Source: Bartonella tribocorum (GTDB taxonomy: Bacteria > Pseudomonadota > Alphaproteobacteria > Rhizobiales > Rhizobiaceae). From it: 51,087 bases of DNA. The notes beneath the pieces were generated by a model. It made no database searches. It was not told the origin of the DNA and saw only the letters and a program-made list of their open reading frames with translations. Every line of letters starts with the position of its first letter. Position 1 is the stretch's first letter. Made by a program: the position numbers and the translations under genes. Shown piece by piece: positions 1 to 9,860 of this stretch. The stretch is taken from the NCBI RefSeq assembly GCF_002778015.1, contig NZ_NJPP01000003.1, positions 100,739-151,825 of the forward strand, given 5' to 3'.

Positions 1-1202
1 CTTCGTTTAAGATAATGGTGAGTTGTTAGGATACGCTTATTCGCTCAAACCTGTAAGATTTTAGGATAGATATGTCTGTTCTAAAACGATGAAATTAAAT
101 CATAGAAAATTTGCAACAGTAAAAAAGGCCAATAAAGCACAGAGATCTTACATGAGTTGAAAGAGGGAAGTTAGAGGAAGAGTACTCTTTATGAATCATT
201 ATAAATATTGATTAAATGGTGTTACTCTCCTTGTGCAAAACACCCCACCCCAAACAGAATAAATTAATGTTATCCATTCACATGGCTTTAGAGAAATATT
301 TTTCTATGCTCCGAACGCTATTTCACAACATTGCACGTAAAGAATATACGTACTCCCTGAAGTGTAAAGACATTGTGCACTACCATCTTTATAGTTCATG
401 TAAAGGATATCCGGCATCTTCATACTATTAACAACCCCCAATGTTGTGATCCCTTGCATATAAGAGCCCTTGTATATAAGAGAATGTATAAGAGGAATTT
501 TATTCTTTTTTGCAATCGCCTTTATCCACACACCATTCCTCCTTATAACTTTCAAGGAGACAAATTTAATGGGTTTAATGTGAAAATCAAAAACTTATTA
601 TGATAAGTCGATATTTTATAATACTTCTCTCATTTCTATAATGAATAAGAATATCAAATACGTAATATTTTTTCTTTTAACATATATGAATACCACTTTA
701 TTAAGGAGAGAAAAGCGAGATAAACTGTTTCATAAGTTTGAATGAATATGATTTAAAATAGAATTGAGTTTATAGCACTCATAGCCCTAAAAAATGTGAT
801 GCGGGTTGTTTGTATGGATCGTAGGAGATGCAGTTATATAGTGGAATAGCTCTTTTCGTTTTTTTGATTTATTATTATTGAGAAAAATGAGAAACACGCC
901 TATGGATCTGAAAAATGTTACTTCTCTTCTTAATTTAAGTGATTTGTGTAAATGCATTTTATAACGCTTTAAGCTGAATCTATTACCAAAGGCAGAACTT
1001 GTTTTCCTGATTGAAAAAACAGCCTGATGGTAGAGAATACAGAGCCATTTAAATGGCTGCAAAAGTTCTTTAAATATTTATTTTCTCTATCAGCAAAAAA
1101 CTTCCACAAATCCAGCTTTAATAATTCATCATGCCAGATTTTTTTGAAAAAACTAAAAAAAGGGCAATCTTACTGAAACTTAGATGTTGATGAGAAATAT
1201 TA
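1..1202. other. Non-coding spacer, no gene recognised
   Basis: This stretch is AT-rich and broken by stops in all frames; the short open frames in it have no ribosome-binding site, signal peptide or recognisable motif. The part from about 216 to 650 is a decayed copy of the dispersed intergenic repeat described at 41309-41745. I see nothing identifiable in the rest. Confidence 0.6.
216..650 (+). repeat. Dispersed intergenic repeat, decayed copy A
   Basis: It aligns by eye with the copy at 26548-26915. Both carry a stretch reading ACCCCAAACAGA(A/G)TA, then a block around ATTCACA followed by AAATATTTTTC, then a block like ACCATCTTTAT, then TATAAGAGG before a T-rich run and TTATCCACA. The right end is poorly preserved. 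It contains no convincing ORF. Confidence 0.5.
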
Positions 1203-1610
1203 TTAATCATAATCTCCTGTATCACAATTTGTTCCAATAACTTTTTTCTTCGTAATATTTTTGAAAATATAATTTCCTGATGAAGGAAAGCTAATATGAA
1301 GAGATTTTATATTTTTCAATGTAAAGATCTTCTTTTCTTTATCGTGGATTATTTTCTTTTCCTCATCAACAACAATTTTTAATTTGTCTAAATCAGAAAG
1401 AGAAGAGTACGATAAAGTAAAGGATACCTTCTTTGGTTTAAAGAACTCGCAAAAATATTCAGCTCCCTGACGGACTATATCGGAGGGAATAATTGTAACA
1501 CTTTCATCTGGTGCAAAAACCCATTTGTTCTCACCAAATCCAGCAAACGCAACACTAGAGCAGGCGAGAATATTTGCAGCCAATAACCCTTGCGTGAAGA
1601 TTTTTTTCAT
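1203..1610 (-). CDS. Small secreted protein of unknown function
   Basis: The protein is 135 aa when started at the ATG at 1608-1610, which has a strong GGAGAGG ribosome-binding site just upstream; a longer frame to 1646 would bury the signal peptide. Residues 1-23 form a classical signal peptide (MKK start, hydrophobic core, AFA cleavage site), so the mature protein of about 112 aa is periplasmic or exported. The mature part has two cysteines (C54 and C129), able to form one disulfide, and alternating hydrophobic/charged segments suggesting a beta-rich fold. It stands alone between long spacers. I do not recognise the family; it is probably a lineage-specific Bartonella protein. Confidence 0.75.
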   Translation of the reverse strand: MKKIFTQGLLAANILACSSVAFAGFGENKWVFAPDESVTIIPSDIVRQGAEYFCEFFKPKKVSFTLSYSSLSDLDKLKIVVDEEKKIIHDKEKKIFTLKNIKSLHISFPSSGNYIFKNITKKKVIGTNCDTGDYD

Positions 1611-2156
1611 TATCCTCTCCTTTTTTCTTAAAGTAGGATGAATCATAAATCAATTTTTATAGATAGGAAAGTTTAAAGGGAAGACAAAAATATGGTTAAA
1701 CGATATCTTATAGTTTGATAAAAACATTTTGAAAGTTACTTAAACTCAAGAGATTTTGTTATCTCGAATATACTCTGATGATAAGTTAAATTGTTTTTAG
1801 GGCTAATTGAGACGTTCGTTATTTTTATTGGGATAAACTGCTATAAGAAATAATATCTTTTCTTAAGAATCTTTCTTTTATATGAAGGAAAATGGAGGGT
1901 CCAAGTACTTTCATTTTTGGTTATTTTTTCTTTACATAGATCTTTGTACACGTTGAATTGCTATAATGTAATTTGTCAAAAAACATTATCAAAGCAATTG
2001 ATATATTCCGTTATCAGACGCTATTCCTCTTTTTCTGCTTTAGCTTCATGATGAGGCGCGTTTAGTATAAAAAACGAGTTTTTCTAAGACACATTGCATC
2101 ATAGGATTTTCTTCGATATCAGCGAAAAATGCTGGTGGTTTTATTTCTTTTATATT
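1611..2156. other. Non-coding spacer
   Basis: AT-rich region between the small secreted protein and the 3' end of pheA. No ORF, RNA gene or clear terminator was recognised. It should contain the promoter of the upstream minus-strand gene near 1620-1700, but no convincing -35/-10 pair stands out. Confidence 0.5.
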
Positions 2157-3020
2157 TTATATATGCGTTGTTCGATCGTTTTGTGCTGGATAAGTACCGA
2201 TAATACGCAATTCCGCAGAAAAGAAAGATAATTCTTCTAAGGCAAGTTTCATCATGGGATCTTCAGGATGTCCCTCAATGTCAACAAAGAATTGTGTTGC
2301 ATTGAAATTTCCACCGATTTGATAGCTTTCTAATTTTGTCATATTGATACCATTTGTTGCAAATCCTCCCATAGCCTTATAGAGAGCAGCAGGGACATTG
2401 CGCACTCGAAAAAGAAGACTAGTGATAATTTTTTCACCATTTATAGGTTTTGGGACATGTCGTTTGGATCGTGAAAGGATGACAAAACGGGTAATATTAT
2501 GAGGGTTATCTTCAACATCTCTTTCAAGAATATCAAGCCCGTAGAGTTCTGCTGCGATCAGAGGTGCTAAGGCTGCTTGTGAACGTTGAGCACTTTTTTT
2601 AATAAATCTCGCAGCTCCAGCTGTATCCGCAAAAACAACAGGTTTCCAACCGTTGTTTCGTATGATTTTTCGGCATTGTGCAAGGGCATGTGTATGACTA
2701 TGGACGGTTTTAATTTCGTCATGGGTAACGCCGGGCAACACCATTAATTGAAAATGGATAGGTAAAAAATATTCATCAATAATATAAAGTGACGATTGTG
2801 GTAAAAGATGATGAATGTCTGCAACGCGTCCAGCAAGAGTATTTTCAATCGGGATCATAGCAAGATCAGCTTTCCCATTTTCCACCAAATTAAGGGCGTC
2901 TTCAAAAGTAGCGGAAGGTACAGCATCCATATCGGGGAACATATTAGAGCAAGCAATATGGGAATTAGCACCATATTCCCCTTGGAAAGAGATCTTATTA
3001 GTTTTTTTGAGTGTTTTCAT
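2157..3020 (-). CDS. pheA: Prephenate dehydratase
   Basis: Converts prephenate to phenylpyruvate in cytosolic phenylalanine synthesis. The 287-aa protein is the stand-alone type without a chorismate mutase domain. Residues about 7-185 form the dehydratase domain: an N-terminal [10 protein letters not shown] substrate loop, the PIENTLAG motif near 57-64, and the NITRF motif at 175-179 with the catalytic Thr. Residues about 200-278 form a regulatory ACT domain including the GxNxTKLES segment that binds phenylalanine in family members, so feedback inhibition is likely. Its ATG overlaps the stop of kdsB by 4 bases, implying translational coupling. The cytochrome c / kdsB / pheA neighbourhood is a known Rhizobiales arrangement. 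Confidence 0.95.
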   Translation of the reverse strand: MKTLKKTNKISFQGEYGANSHIACSNMFPDMDAVPSATFEDALNLVENGKADLAMIPIENTLAGRVADIHHLLPQSSLYIIDEYFLPIHFQLMVLPGVTHDEIKTVHSHTHALAQCRKIIRNNGWKPVVFADTAGAARFIKKSAQRSQAALAPLIAAELYGLDILERDVEDNPHNITRFVILSRSKRHVPKPINGEKIITSLLFRVRNVPAALYKAMGGFATNGINMTKLESYQIGGNFNATQFFVDIEGHPEDPMMKLALEELSFFSAELRIIGTYPAQNDRTTHI

Positions 3021-3748
3021 GCTAAAATCTTACGTACTTTATCCAGATCACGTTGTGTATCTACACCTAAAGGAATCGTATCGACTATTTCCACATCGAT
3101 GCGCATATTATGTTCTAATGCACGTAATTGTTCAAGTTTTTCACGCATCTCGAGTGTAGAAGGTTTGAATAATACAAATTTTTCAAGTGCTTCGCGTCGA
3201 TAGGCGTATATTCCAATATGATGATAAAGAGGACCATCTCCATAGGGAGCTGTGGCACGAGTGAAATAAAGAGCACGAAGGCGATTTTGAGAAAGCGGTG
3301 TCCCAATGATTTTGACAACATTGGGATCTCTTTTTTCACTTTCTTCAATGATTTGAGAACCCAAGGTTGCAATATCGGTAAAACTATTTTCTAAAGGACG
3401 TAGCGCATGAATGATTTCACGAGGCGTGATTGTTGGGAGGTCACCTTGTATATTTAAAATAGCATTGTAGCGTTGTTCAGGATCAATACGCATCAAAGCT
3501 TCATAAATGCGATCAGAACCAGACTTATGATCACCTCGTGTTACGATATATTCGTGCCCATACTCTGCAACAGCTTTGGCGATATCATTGTGATCTGTTG
3601 CAACGATTGTGCGCCCTATTGCTGCTTTTTTGGCTTGTTCTGCGACATGAACAATCATCGGCTTTCCACCGATTCCAGCAAGAGCTTTTTGAGGAAGGCG
3701 GGTTGATCCCATACGGGCAGGAATAAGAATAATCGGTTTAAGAGTCAT
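3017..3748 (-). CDS. kdsB: CMP-Kdo synthetase (3-deoxy-manno-octulosonate cytidylyltransferase)
   Basis: Activates Kdo with CTP to give CMP-Kdo, the donor used by the Kdo transferase encoded at 42457. The 243 aa match the family length. The N-terminal nucleotide-binding loop [16 protein letters not shown] (residues 9-24) is diagnostic, and NIQGDLP near residue 100 is close to the family's NVQGDEP; the substitution of Glu by Leu is seen in related alphaproteobacterial proteins. It is the first gene of a two-gene operon with pheA and diverges from the cytochrome c gene, so the 104-base gap 3749-3852 should carry both promoters. Confidence 0.94.
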   Translation of the reverse strand: MTLKPIILIPARMGSTRLPQKALAGIGGKPMIVHVAEQAKKAAIGRTIVATDHNDIAKAVAEYGHEYIVTRGDHKSGSDRIYEALMRIDPEQRYNAILNIQGDLPTITPREIIHALRPLENSFTDIATLGSQIIEESEKRDPNVVKIIGTPLSQNRLRALYFTRATAPYGDGPLYHHIGIYAYRREALEKFVLFKPSTLEMREKLEQLRALEHNMRIDVEIVDTIPLGVDTQRDLDKVRKILA

Positions 3749-3852
3749 TGCAAGATTCCAAACGTCGTCTGTGCTGTATTTATGATGTTGTGTGTTATAA
3801 AGAAAAAGCTTAAACTAAAAATGGTAATGAAACCGTGAACATTTGAGTTTTT

Positions 3853-4416
3853 ATGAATCTCTGGAAAGCTATCTATTTCATTGGCGCTTGTTTATGTGTG
3901 CTGGTTATTATTATGGGGATTTCAACACTCAGCGATATAGTTTACGATCATTCTACATTAGTCCAAAGTTACCACACAGCCAACAAGAATGATATATTTA
4001 AAGAAAAACAAAAAGAATCTAACGTTTCTATATCACTCAATAGCCGCCTTCAACAAGGCGATTTTGAAAATGGGCGTAAAATTTTTCGTCAATGTGCCAT
4101 ATGCCATACTTCTGGACGCAATCAAGCAGGGCGCGTTGGTCCAGTTCTTTGGGAGATTGTTGATCGTCCTTTGGCATCAACAACGGGTTTTGCGTATTCA
4201 CGAGTGCTGCGCGCTCATTCTGATCAAAAATGGGATTTTGTAACGTTAGATCGTTATCTGCGTTCTCCACGTGAAACATTTCCAGGGACCACGATGTCTT
4301 TCCGTGGAATTAAAAATGACCAAGATCGTGCCGACCTTCTGCTTTATTTACGCAGTCTATCCGATCATCCTGTTGCCATACCAATGGATGATAATAAAGC
4401 GAACGAGCCAAACTAA
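3853..4416 (+). CDS. Membrane-anchored c-type cytochrome (CycM-like)
   Basis: The protein is 187 aa. An uncleaved hydrophobic segment at residues 6-26 anchors it in the inner membrane, followed by a polar linker (about 27-70) and a class I cytochrome c domain. The heme is attached at CAICH (81-85); the likely axial methionine is M148 in PGTTMSF, which fits the family motif PGTKM. It probably shuttles electrons from the bc1 complex to a terminal oxidase, as CycM does in rhizobia; that role is inferred from architecture. It diverges from kdsB. The exact partner oxidase is not in this window. Confidence 0.9.
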   Translation: MNLWKAIYFIGACLCVLVIIMGISTLSDIVYDHSTLVQSYHTANKNDIFKEKQKESNVSISLNSRLQQGDFENGRKIFRQCAICHTSGRNQAGRVGPVLWEIVDRPLASTTGFAYSRVLRAHSDQKWDFVTLDRYLRSPRETFPGTTMSFRGIKNDQDRADLLLYLRSLSDHPVAIPMDDNKANEPN

Positions 4417-5349
4417 CTTATACCATAGATGGCTTATTTTAGACAGAAGGATGGTTTTTGGTAATTTTAATTTCAAGGTTTTATCTAAAGAGCTTTTATG
4501 GGTGTTTTGATAGGGGCAATGCCTCCCATATAAAACAGAATACACTTAAGCGTTGCATATTTCTATTTGTTTTAAAGAGATTTTTTAAAAAAAATGCACG
4601 CTTTACCCTGTCATCTGCAGATTGGTTTTCAAGACCTGTTTACTTCACTTTTTCCACATATGCCTTTTCTACATATGCTTGTCTGTGAAATTATTTCTGA
4701 AGGATTATCTCTTCATGAGTGATAGCTTTTTGCTTTTGAATGCAATAATTGTGTCATTAAAGCTCTACATGAGGTTTATCTTAATTCTTCTATACACATC
4801 AATCTCCATGTATTTTTCTTATGGACAGAGACAATTGATTGTTCTTATACGTGCAATAATCCTAAGCTGCATTGTATGATGTTTGATGAATAGTGTTTTC
4901 TCTTGAGGTTAGAGGTGTAGCTACAGATCATTGACCTTGTATAGTATCGATAATTAAAATACGATTTAGATTATTTATTAATGGGTTATGGTCTGAAGGA
5001 CGCACTTTCATGAGGAAAAATTTTATGCGTGAAGAGAAAAATAGTTGAATAGGGTTCTGCGGATTATATTTTTACCCACTTCGAAAATTCTTTACACAAG
5101 AATATTGATAGCAGCTTCGTTTGCACGAGTATCTCATCATTTATAAAAGGTGACATGAAATGAGGCTGATAATCCATTATAGGTATTTTTTCACAAAAGG
5201 TCTTCAATTTTTATGCTAAGTTTAATCATTCTTATTGTTTACAGCATTTTAATGATTTTTGGTAAAACATCAGTGTTTTAGTTTCAATCCATATCGCGAG
5301 AGTTTTGAAAATGAGTAGGAACAAAATCATGATTCTCTAAGCTTATTCC
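4417..5349. other. Non-coding spacer of about 0.9 kb
   Basis: No gene recognised. The segment from about 4505 resembles the left part of the dispersed repeat. A hydrophobic open frame at 4622-4879 has no ribosome-binding site and lies in repeat-like, T-rich sequence, so I do not call it. The rest is featureless AT-rich DNA between two convergent genes. Confidence 0.5.
4505..4700 (+). repeat. Dispersed intergenic repeat, partial copy B (left end)
   Basis: It begins with the family's left-end signature, a GGGGCAATGCCTCCCATATA stretch followed by AAAACAGAATAC, and continues with a block ending in TTTGTTTTAAAGAGATTTTTT that matches the copies at 26548 and 41309. The right half is too decayed to align with confidence. 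Confidence 0.45.
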
Positions 5350-6126
5350 TTAACAGCTTAAGGTTTTTTCTTTGGAATTTGATCGTTTATAGGTAACAAC
5401 ATTAAATTGCGCTAGTAATCCATTATAGAGAAGGAGCTTTCCTACTAATGGATCTCCGATATTTGTGATCATTTTAATCGCTTCCATGGCTTGTAGGGTT
5501 CCAATAACGCCGGGTAAAACACCGATGATTCCAGCTTCAGCACATGTTGGAATAGTATCGGGAGCAGGAGGGGTGGGGAATAAATCGCGATAGTGAGGGT
5601 TATTGTCTTTATACGGCATAAGGACGGTTAATGAGCCATTAAAACGTTCTACAGCGCCACTTATTAAAGGCTTTTTGCATTGGGCAGCGTGATCAGCAAG
5701 AAGATAGCGTGTGGTAAAATTATCACTTCCATCAACAATGATATGGTAGGCATTGATCAGTTTATCCACATTACTTTTATTTAAGCGTAGGGTGTGTTTT
5801 TCAACTATAACATGGGGATTTATTGCTTTTATAGTGGTTTCAGCACTGTCTGTTTTGCTTTGGTTGATTGCATTTGTCTTATGAATAACTTGGCGTTGTA
5901 AATTGGAAAGTGAAACAGTATCGTTATCGACAATTCCAAGGGTTCCAACACCTGCGGCAGCCAAATAAGTTAAGACAGGTGCTCCAAGTCCACCAGCACC
6001 CACAACAAGAACACGCGCTTTTTTGAGCTTTTGTTGCCCCGCTCCGCCAATCTCAGGCAAAATGATGTGACGTGCATAGCGTTCGATTTCTTCATTATTG
6101 AATTTTGTATCTGTTTCTTGTGTCAT
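5350..6126 (-). CDS. HesA/MoeB/ThiF-family E1-like adenylyltransferase
   Basis: Enzymes of this family adenylate the C-terminal glycine of a ubiquitin-like sulfur carrier (MoaD, ThiS or similar). The 258-aa protein has the nucleotide-binding GAGGLG (43-48), the conserved SNLQRQ segment (74-79), VDGSDNF (131-137), and the catalytic-cysteine segment TCAEAGI (C195). Unusually, the zinc ligands of MoeB are missing: the position normally reading CYRC is HYRD (178-181), and the only C-terminal cysteine is the last residue. No rhodanese domain is fused. It stands alone, diverging from gshB. Annotation pipelines would probably say MoeB or ThiF; the carrier-protein partner cannot be seen here. Confidence 0.85.
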   Translation of the reverse strand: MTQETDTKFNNEEIERYARHIILPEIGGAGQQKLKKARVLVVGAGGLGAPVLTYLAAAGVGTLGIVDNDTVSLSNLQRQVIHKTNAINQSKTDSAETTIKAINPHVIVEKHTLRLNKSNVDKLINAYHIIVDGSDNFTTRYLLADHAAQCKKPLISGAVERFNGSLTVLMPYKDNNPHYRDLFPTPPAPDTIPTCAEAGIIGVLPGVIGTLQAMEAIKMITNIGDPLVGKLLLYNGLLAQFNVVTYKRSNSKEKTLSC

Positions 6127-6213
6127 GAATTTTCTCTTGTCATCGTTATTTTATTGTTTACTAAGTTTATGGTGCATAAACCAGTCTGTATTTAGGATAG
6201 GGAGGATTTATTT

Positions 6214-7152
6214 ATGAAAATTGCCATTCAGATGGATCATATTTCAACAGTTCGGATTCAAGGAGATACGACATTTGCACTGGCTTTAGCAGCACAAGAA
6301 CGTAGACACTCTCTTTTTCATTATACACCAGATCGTTTATCTCTGTGCGATGGTTGTGTGATTGCACGACTAGAATCATTGACTGTCCATGATGAAGAGG
6401 GGAACCATTATCAATTAGGAAAACCTGTTCGTACGGAGTTAACAGATATGGATGTAGTTCTTTTGCGCCAAGATCCGCCTTTTGATCTCAATTACATCAC
6501 TACGACTCATTTATTAGAACGTATTCATCCTAAAACACTTGTTGTGAATGATCCGGCATGGGTACGCAACAGTCCAGAAAAAATTTTTGTGACTGAATTT
6601 TCTGATTTAATGCCAGAAACATTAATTACTAAAGATATTGAAGAAATAACAGCTTTTAGAGAGACATTTGGCGATATTATTGTTAAACCGCTTTATGGGA
6701 ATGGGGGGGCAGGTGTTTTTTATTTAAAACAAGATGATCGCAATTTAGCATCGCTTCTGGAAATATTTGCAGATATTTATCGCGAACCTTTTATTGTTCA
6801 GCGCTATTTAGAGGCAGTACGACAAGGAGATAAACGGATTATTTTGCTTGATGGTAGGCCTGTTGGAGCCATTAATCGAGTTCCGACAAAAACAGATGTA
6901 CGTTCTAACATGCATGTTGGAGGTCGTGCAGAAAATGTTGAGTTGACAAAACGTGATTATGAAATTTGTGAACGTATTGGTCCAGCCTTAAAGGAGCGTG
7001 GTCTTCTTTTTGTGGGAATTGATGTCATTGGAGATTATATAACAGAAATCAATGTCACATCTCCTACAGGAATTCGTGAAATTAAGCGCTTTTGTGGTAC
7101 AGATGTTGCGCATCTGTTTTGGGAGGCGATTGAGCTCAAACGTTCAAATTAA
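6214..7152 (+). CDS. gshB: Glutathione synthetase
   Basis: Joins gamma-glutamylcysteine and glycine with ATP to make glutathione in the cytosol. The 312 aa fit the bacterial GshB family. Visible motifs are LRQDPPFD (84-91), the ATP-grasp glycine-rich loop GNGGAGV (162-168), and EINVTSPTG (278-286), which supplies metal and substrate ligands. A GGAGG ribosome-binding site lies upstream of the ATG. It is divergent from the MoeB-like gene and followed after 138 bases by pstS, in the same orientation but with a gap long enough for a separate promoter. Confidence 0.95.
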   Translation: MKIAIQMDHISTVRIQGDTTFALALAAQERRHSLFHYTPDRLSLCDGCVIARLESLTVHDEEGNHYQLGKPVRTELTDMDVVLLRQDPPFDLNYITTTHLLERIHPKTLVVNDPAWVRNSPEKIFVTEFSDLMPETLITKDIEEITAFRETFGDIIVKPLYGNGGAGVFYLKQDDRNLASLLEIFADIYREPFIVQRYLEAVRQGDKRIILLDGRPVGAINRVPTKTDVRSNMHVGGRAENVELTKRDYEICERIGPALKERGLLFVGIDVIGDYITEINVTSPTGIREIKRFCGTDVAHLFWEAIELKRSN

Positions 7153-7290
7153 TTTACACAAGGCTCAACCATGGTATTGTAAAAATGGTCCATGTTGTTT
7201 TTTTATATTTGTTATGTGGCAAATGTGAACTAAAATGGCCGTATGATATAAATTAAGAGGCTTTATCCTCAATTTTTAGGGAGTTTATAG

Positions 7291-8337
7291 ATGAGCAGAG
7301 TCTTATCAATTGGAGTGGTATTGATTTTTGCGTTACTGCTTTCTGTAAATATAGGCAGCGCACGCGATCAAATCCAAGTTACTGGCTCATCTACAGTTTT
7401 ACCTTATCAAAAGATTGTTGCTGAGACATTTGGAGAAATTTATCCTCATTTTAAGGTTCCTGTTATCGAATCGGGTGGAACAGGAGCGGGGATTAAGGAA
7501 TTTTGTCGTGGTATTGGAGAAAACACCGTTGATATTGTTAATGCTTCGCGAACAATGAAATCGAGTGAATTACAGTCTTGTTTTAATGCTGGTGTAAAAG
7601 ATATTGAGGAAATACGCATTGGGTATGATGGCATTGTTTTTGCAACAGACATTAAGGGGCCTGATTGGAAATTACAGCCGGTAGATGTTTATAAAGCCCT
7701 TGCGGCTCGAATTATCATAGACGGCAAGTTGCAGCCTAATAATGTTTCGAAATGGAATGCCGTCAATAGTGCTCTTCCTGATTGGATGATAGCCGCCTAT
7801 ATTCCTGGGGAGAAGCACGGAACGCGTGAAGTTTTTGAAGAAAAATTACTTGCTATGGGGTGTAAAGAGAGTGGAGCAGTTGAGGCGATGAAGTCTTTAG
7901 GAATGGATGATAAAGAGATATACGCAGCTTGTATTGCTGTGCGTAAGGATGGAAAAGCGATTGATATTGATGGTGATTATTCTGAAACACTTGCGCGTCT
8001 AACTTCGAATAAAACAGGGGTTGGTATTTTGGGTTTGTCTTTTTATCAAAATAATGCCGATAGGCTAAAGGTTGCTAATATTAATGGTTTTGCGCCAACA
8101 GTTGAGACAATTTCGAGTGGACAATATCCGGTTTCTCGTCCACTTTTTTTCTATATTAAGAAAGCACATTTAGATATTGTTCCAGGTTTGCGAGAATATG
8201 TTGATTTTTTTCTTTCTGATCAAATGATTGGTCCAGAGGGGCCTTTGGCTGAATATGGTTTGATTGTTTCTCCCGAAACAGAGCGCCAAGCACAGCGGTC
8301 TAATTTTTCTGCTGGTCAGATAATGATGTTGAAATAA
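7291..8337 (+). CDS. pstS: Phosphate ABC transporter, periplasmic phosphate-binding protein
   Basis: Captures inorganic phosphate in the periplasm and delivers it to PstCA. The 348-aa precursor starts with a signal peptide (about residues 1-24, ending SA before RD). The mature N-terminus has TGSSTVLP, and the phosphate-binding loops appear as SGGTGAGIK and the NASRTMK segment. A GGGAG ribosome-binding site precedes the ATG at 7291. It is the first gene of the pst operon. I could not find a clear PHO box (repeated CTGTCAT-like half sites) in 7153-7290, so PhoB control is not demonstrated by sequence. Confidence 0.96.
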   Translation: MSRVLSIGVVLIFALLLSVNIGSARDQIQVTGSSTVLPYQKIVAETFGEIYPHFKVPVIESGGTGAGIKEFCRGIGENTVDIVNASRTMKSSELQSCFNAGVKDIEEIRIGYDGIVFATDIKGPDWKLQPVDVYKALAARIIIDGKLQPNNVSKWNAVNSALPDWMIAAYIPGEKHGTREVFEEKLLAMGCKESGAVEAMKSLGMDDKEIYAACIAVRKDGKAIDIDGDYSETLARLTSNKTGVGILGLSFYQNNADRLKVANINGFAPTVETISSGQYPVSRPLFFYIKKAHLDIVPGLREYVDFFLSDQMIGPEGPLAEYGLIVSPETERQAQRSNFSAGQIMMLK

Positions 8338-8399
8338 TTTATAGGATTGCCGGAGTAGGCATTTTTGGTGCTATTTTTTTGTAAAAACTGAAAGATAAA

Positions 8400-9860
8400 A
8401 TGCGCATTTCCTTCATCGTTTTTTTGTTATTGCTTCTTGGATTTTGTGGTTTTTGTATTTCCTATATGCGAGCACGCAGTCTTGAGTACAGACAACATAA
8501 AATGCATTCTCGTGCGTATTATTATGGCTGGTGGACATTTTTGATTACGGTTATTCCAGCTTCTATTTTTTTAATTTTTTGGGATGCTGGGAGTATAATT
8601 TATTTAGAATATAATGCCTCTCGAGAGCTTTTGGCATATAGTGCGCATACCACAGAATCTGTCAATCATGATCTACTTTGGGAGACTCTTCGAAGTATCG
8701 TCAAAATGATTCACCGCTTTGAAGGGGATCTTTCTACCGCTTCCTATAAGGAAGTGCAGGCACAATTACTGGCAAAAGGATTGATTTTATCTCATGAAGT
8801 ATCGGATGATGTATTCAAAATAGCACGGTCATGGGTGTTTTCTTCTAAAAAGCTTCAGTTTGTTGGTTATGGTTTCCTTTTTGCTATTGCCTCCTTTGGT
8901 TTTATCTGTGGAATAATACAAATTGCGCCTCATCAACGTGCGCGCAATAAGGTTGAATCTTTAATTATTGTTGGCTTGGCTTGTGCTTCTATCGTTGCTG
9001 TTTTGACGACAATAGCCATTGCACTTTCTCTATTCTTTCAGACAATAAGTTTTTTCCAGTCTGTATCCTTTTCAAATTTCTTTTTAGGAACAGTTTGGGA
9101 TCCGCGTTTTTCCGCGAGCGGTTCAAGCGATGAAGTGGGACAATTTGGTTTAATACCGCTCCTTGCTGGTACGCTTTATATTGCATTTGTCGCTATGCTT
9201 TTTTCTGTACCTATAGGATTATTTTCAGCTCTTTATATGGCCGAGTATGCTTCTGGGCGATTGCGTGCAATTGTAAAGCCATTGTTAGAAGTTCTTGCAG
9301 GAATCCCAACCATTGTTTACGGTTTTTTTGCTTTAAAGGTTGTAGGACCGTTTTTACGTGATCTGTCTGTTTCTCTCTCAGATGGAGTTAGTTTTATTAT
9401 GGCACAAAGTGTTTTGACTGCTGGCGTTGTGATGGGAATTATGTTGATTCCTTTTGTTTCCTCTTTGTCGGATGATGTTATTATGGCTGTTCCACGTATT
9501 TTACGTGAAGGTTCTTATGGTTTAGGGGCAACGCAATCTGAAACAATTAAGAAAGTTATTATACCAGCAGCACTTCCAGGGATTATGGGGGCCATTTTGT
9601 TGACGGCATCGCGTGCCATTGGGGAAACAATGATTGTCGTTTTGGCAGCAGGCGTTGCAGCAAACTTAACACTCAATCCTTTTGAAGCAATGACCACAAT
9701 GACTGTTAAGATTGTTAATCAATTGACCGGTGATTTTGAGTTTAACTCTCCACAAACTCTGGTGGCTTTTGCCTTGGGGATGACACTCTTTGTGATGACA
9801 CTCTTGATGAATATTCTCGCTCTTTATATTGTGCGTAAATATCGGGAACAATATGAATGA
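8400..9860 (+). CDS. pstC: Phosphate ABC transporter permease PstC
   Basis: Inner-membrane permease subunit of the high-affinity phosphate importer. At 486 aa it is much longer than E. coli PstC (about 320 aa). The extra N-terminal part has hydrophobic segments near 1-20 and 45-62, then a soluble stretch containing ETLRSIVKMIHRFEGDLS, then further membrane segments before the canonical permease domain (about 220-486). The ABC-contact EAA-like loop is visible as GLGATQSETIKKVIIPAALPG. The long form is common in rhizobia. Its stop overlaps the pstA start in an ATGA junction, so the two are translationally coupled. Confidence 0.95.
   Translation: MRISFIVFLLLLLGFCGFCISYMRARSLEYRQHKMHSRAYYYGWWTFLITVIPASIFLIFWDAGSIIYLEYNASRELLAYSAHTTESVNHDLLWETLRSIVKMIHRFEGDLSTASYKEVQAQLLAKGLILSHEVSDDVFKIARSWVFSSKKLQFVGYGFLFAIASFGFICGIIQIAPHQRARNKVESLIIVGLACASIVAVLTTIAIALSLFFQTISFFQSVSFSNFFLGTVWDPRFSASGSSDEVGQFGLIPLLAGTLYIAFVAMLFSVPIGLFSALYMAEYASGRLRAIVKPLLEVLAGIPTIVYGFFALKVVGPFLRDLSVSLSDGVSFIMAQSVLTAGVVMGIMLIPFVSSLSDDVIMAVPRILREGSYGLGATQSETIKKVIIPAALPGIMGAILLTASRAIGETMIVVLAAGVAANLTLNPFEAMTTMTVKIVNQLTGDFEFNSPQTLVAFALGMTLFVMTLLMNILALYIVRKYREQYE

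Noticed and set aside
787-1062. 91-codon minus-strand frame
   Set aside because: No start signal, no motif, composition of random AT-rich DNA.
4622-4879. 85-codon hydrophobic frame
   Set aside because: No ribosome-binding site, T-rich and Phe/Leu/Ile-biased composition arising from AT-rich repeat sequence.
7153-7290. AACCATGG...CCATG inverted repeat as a PHO box or operator
   Set aside because: Spacing and sequence do not fit the PHO-box repeat, and the arms are only partly complementary.
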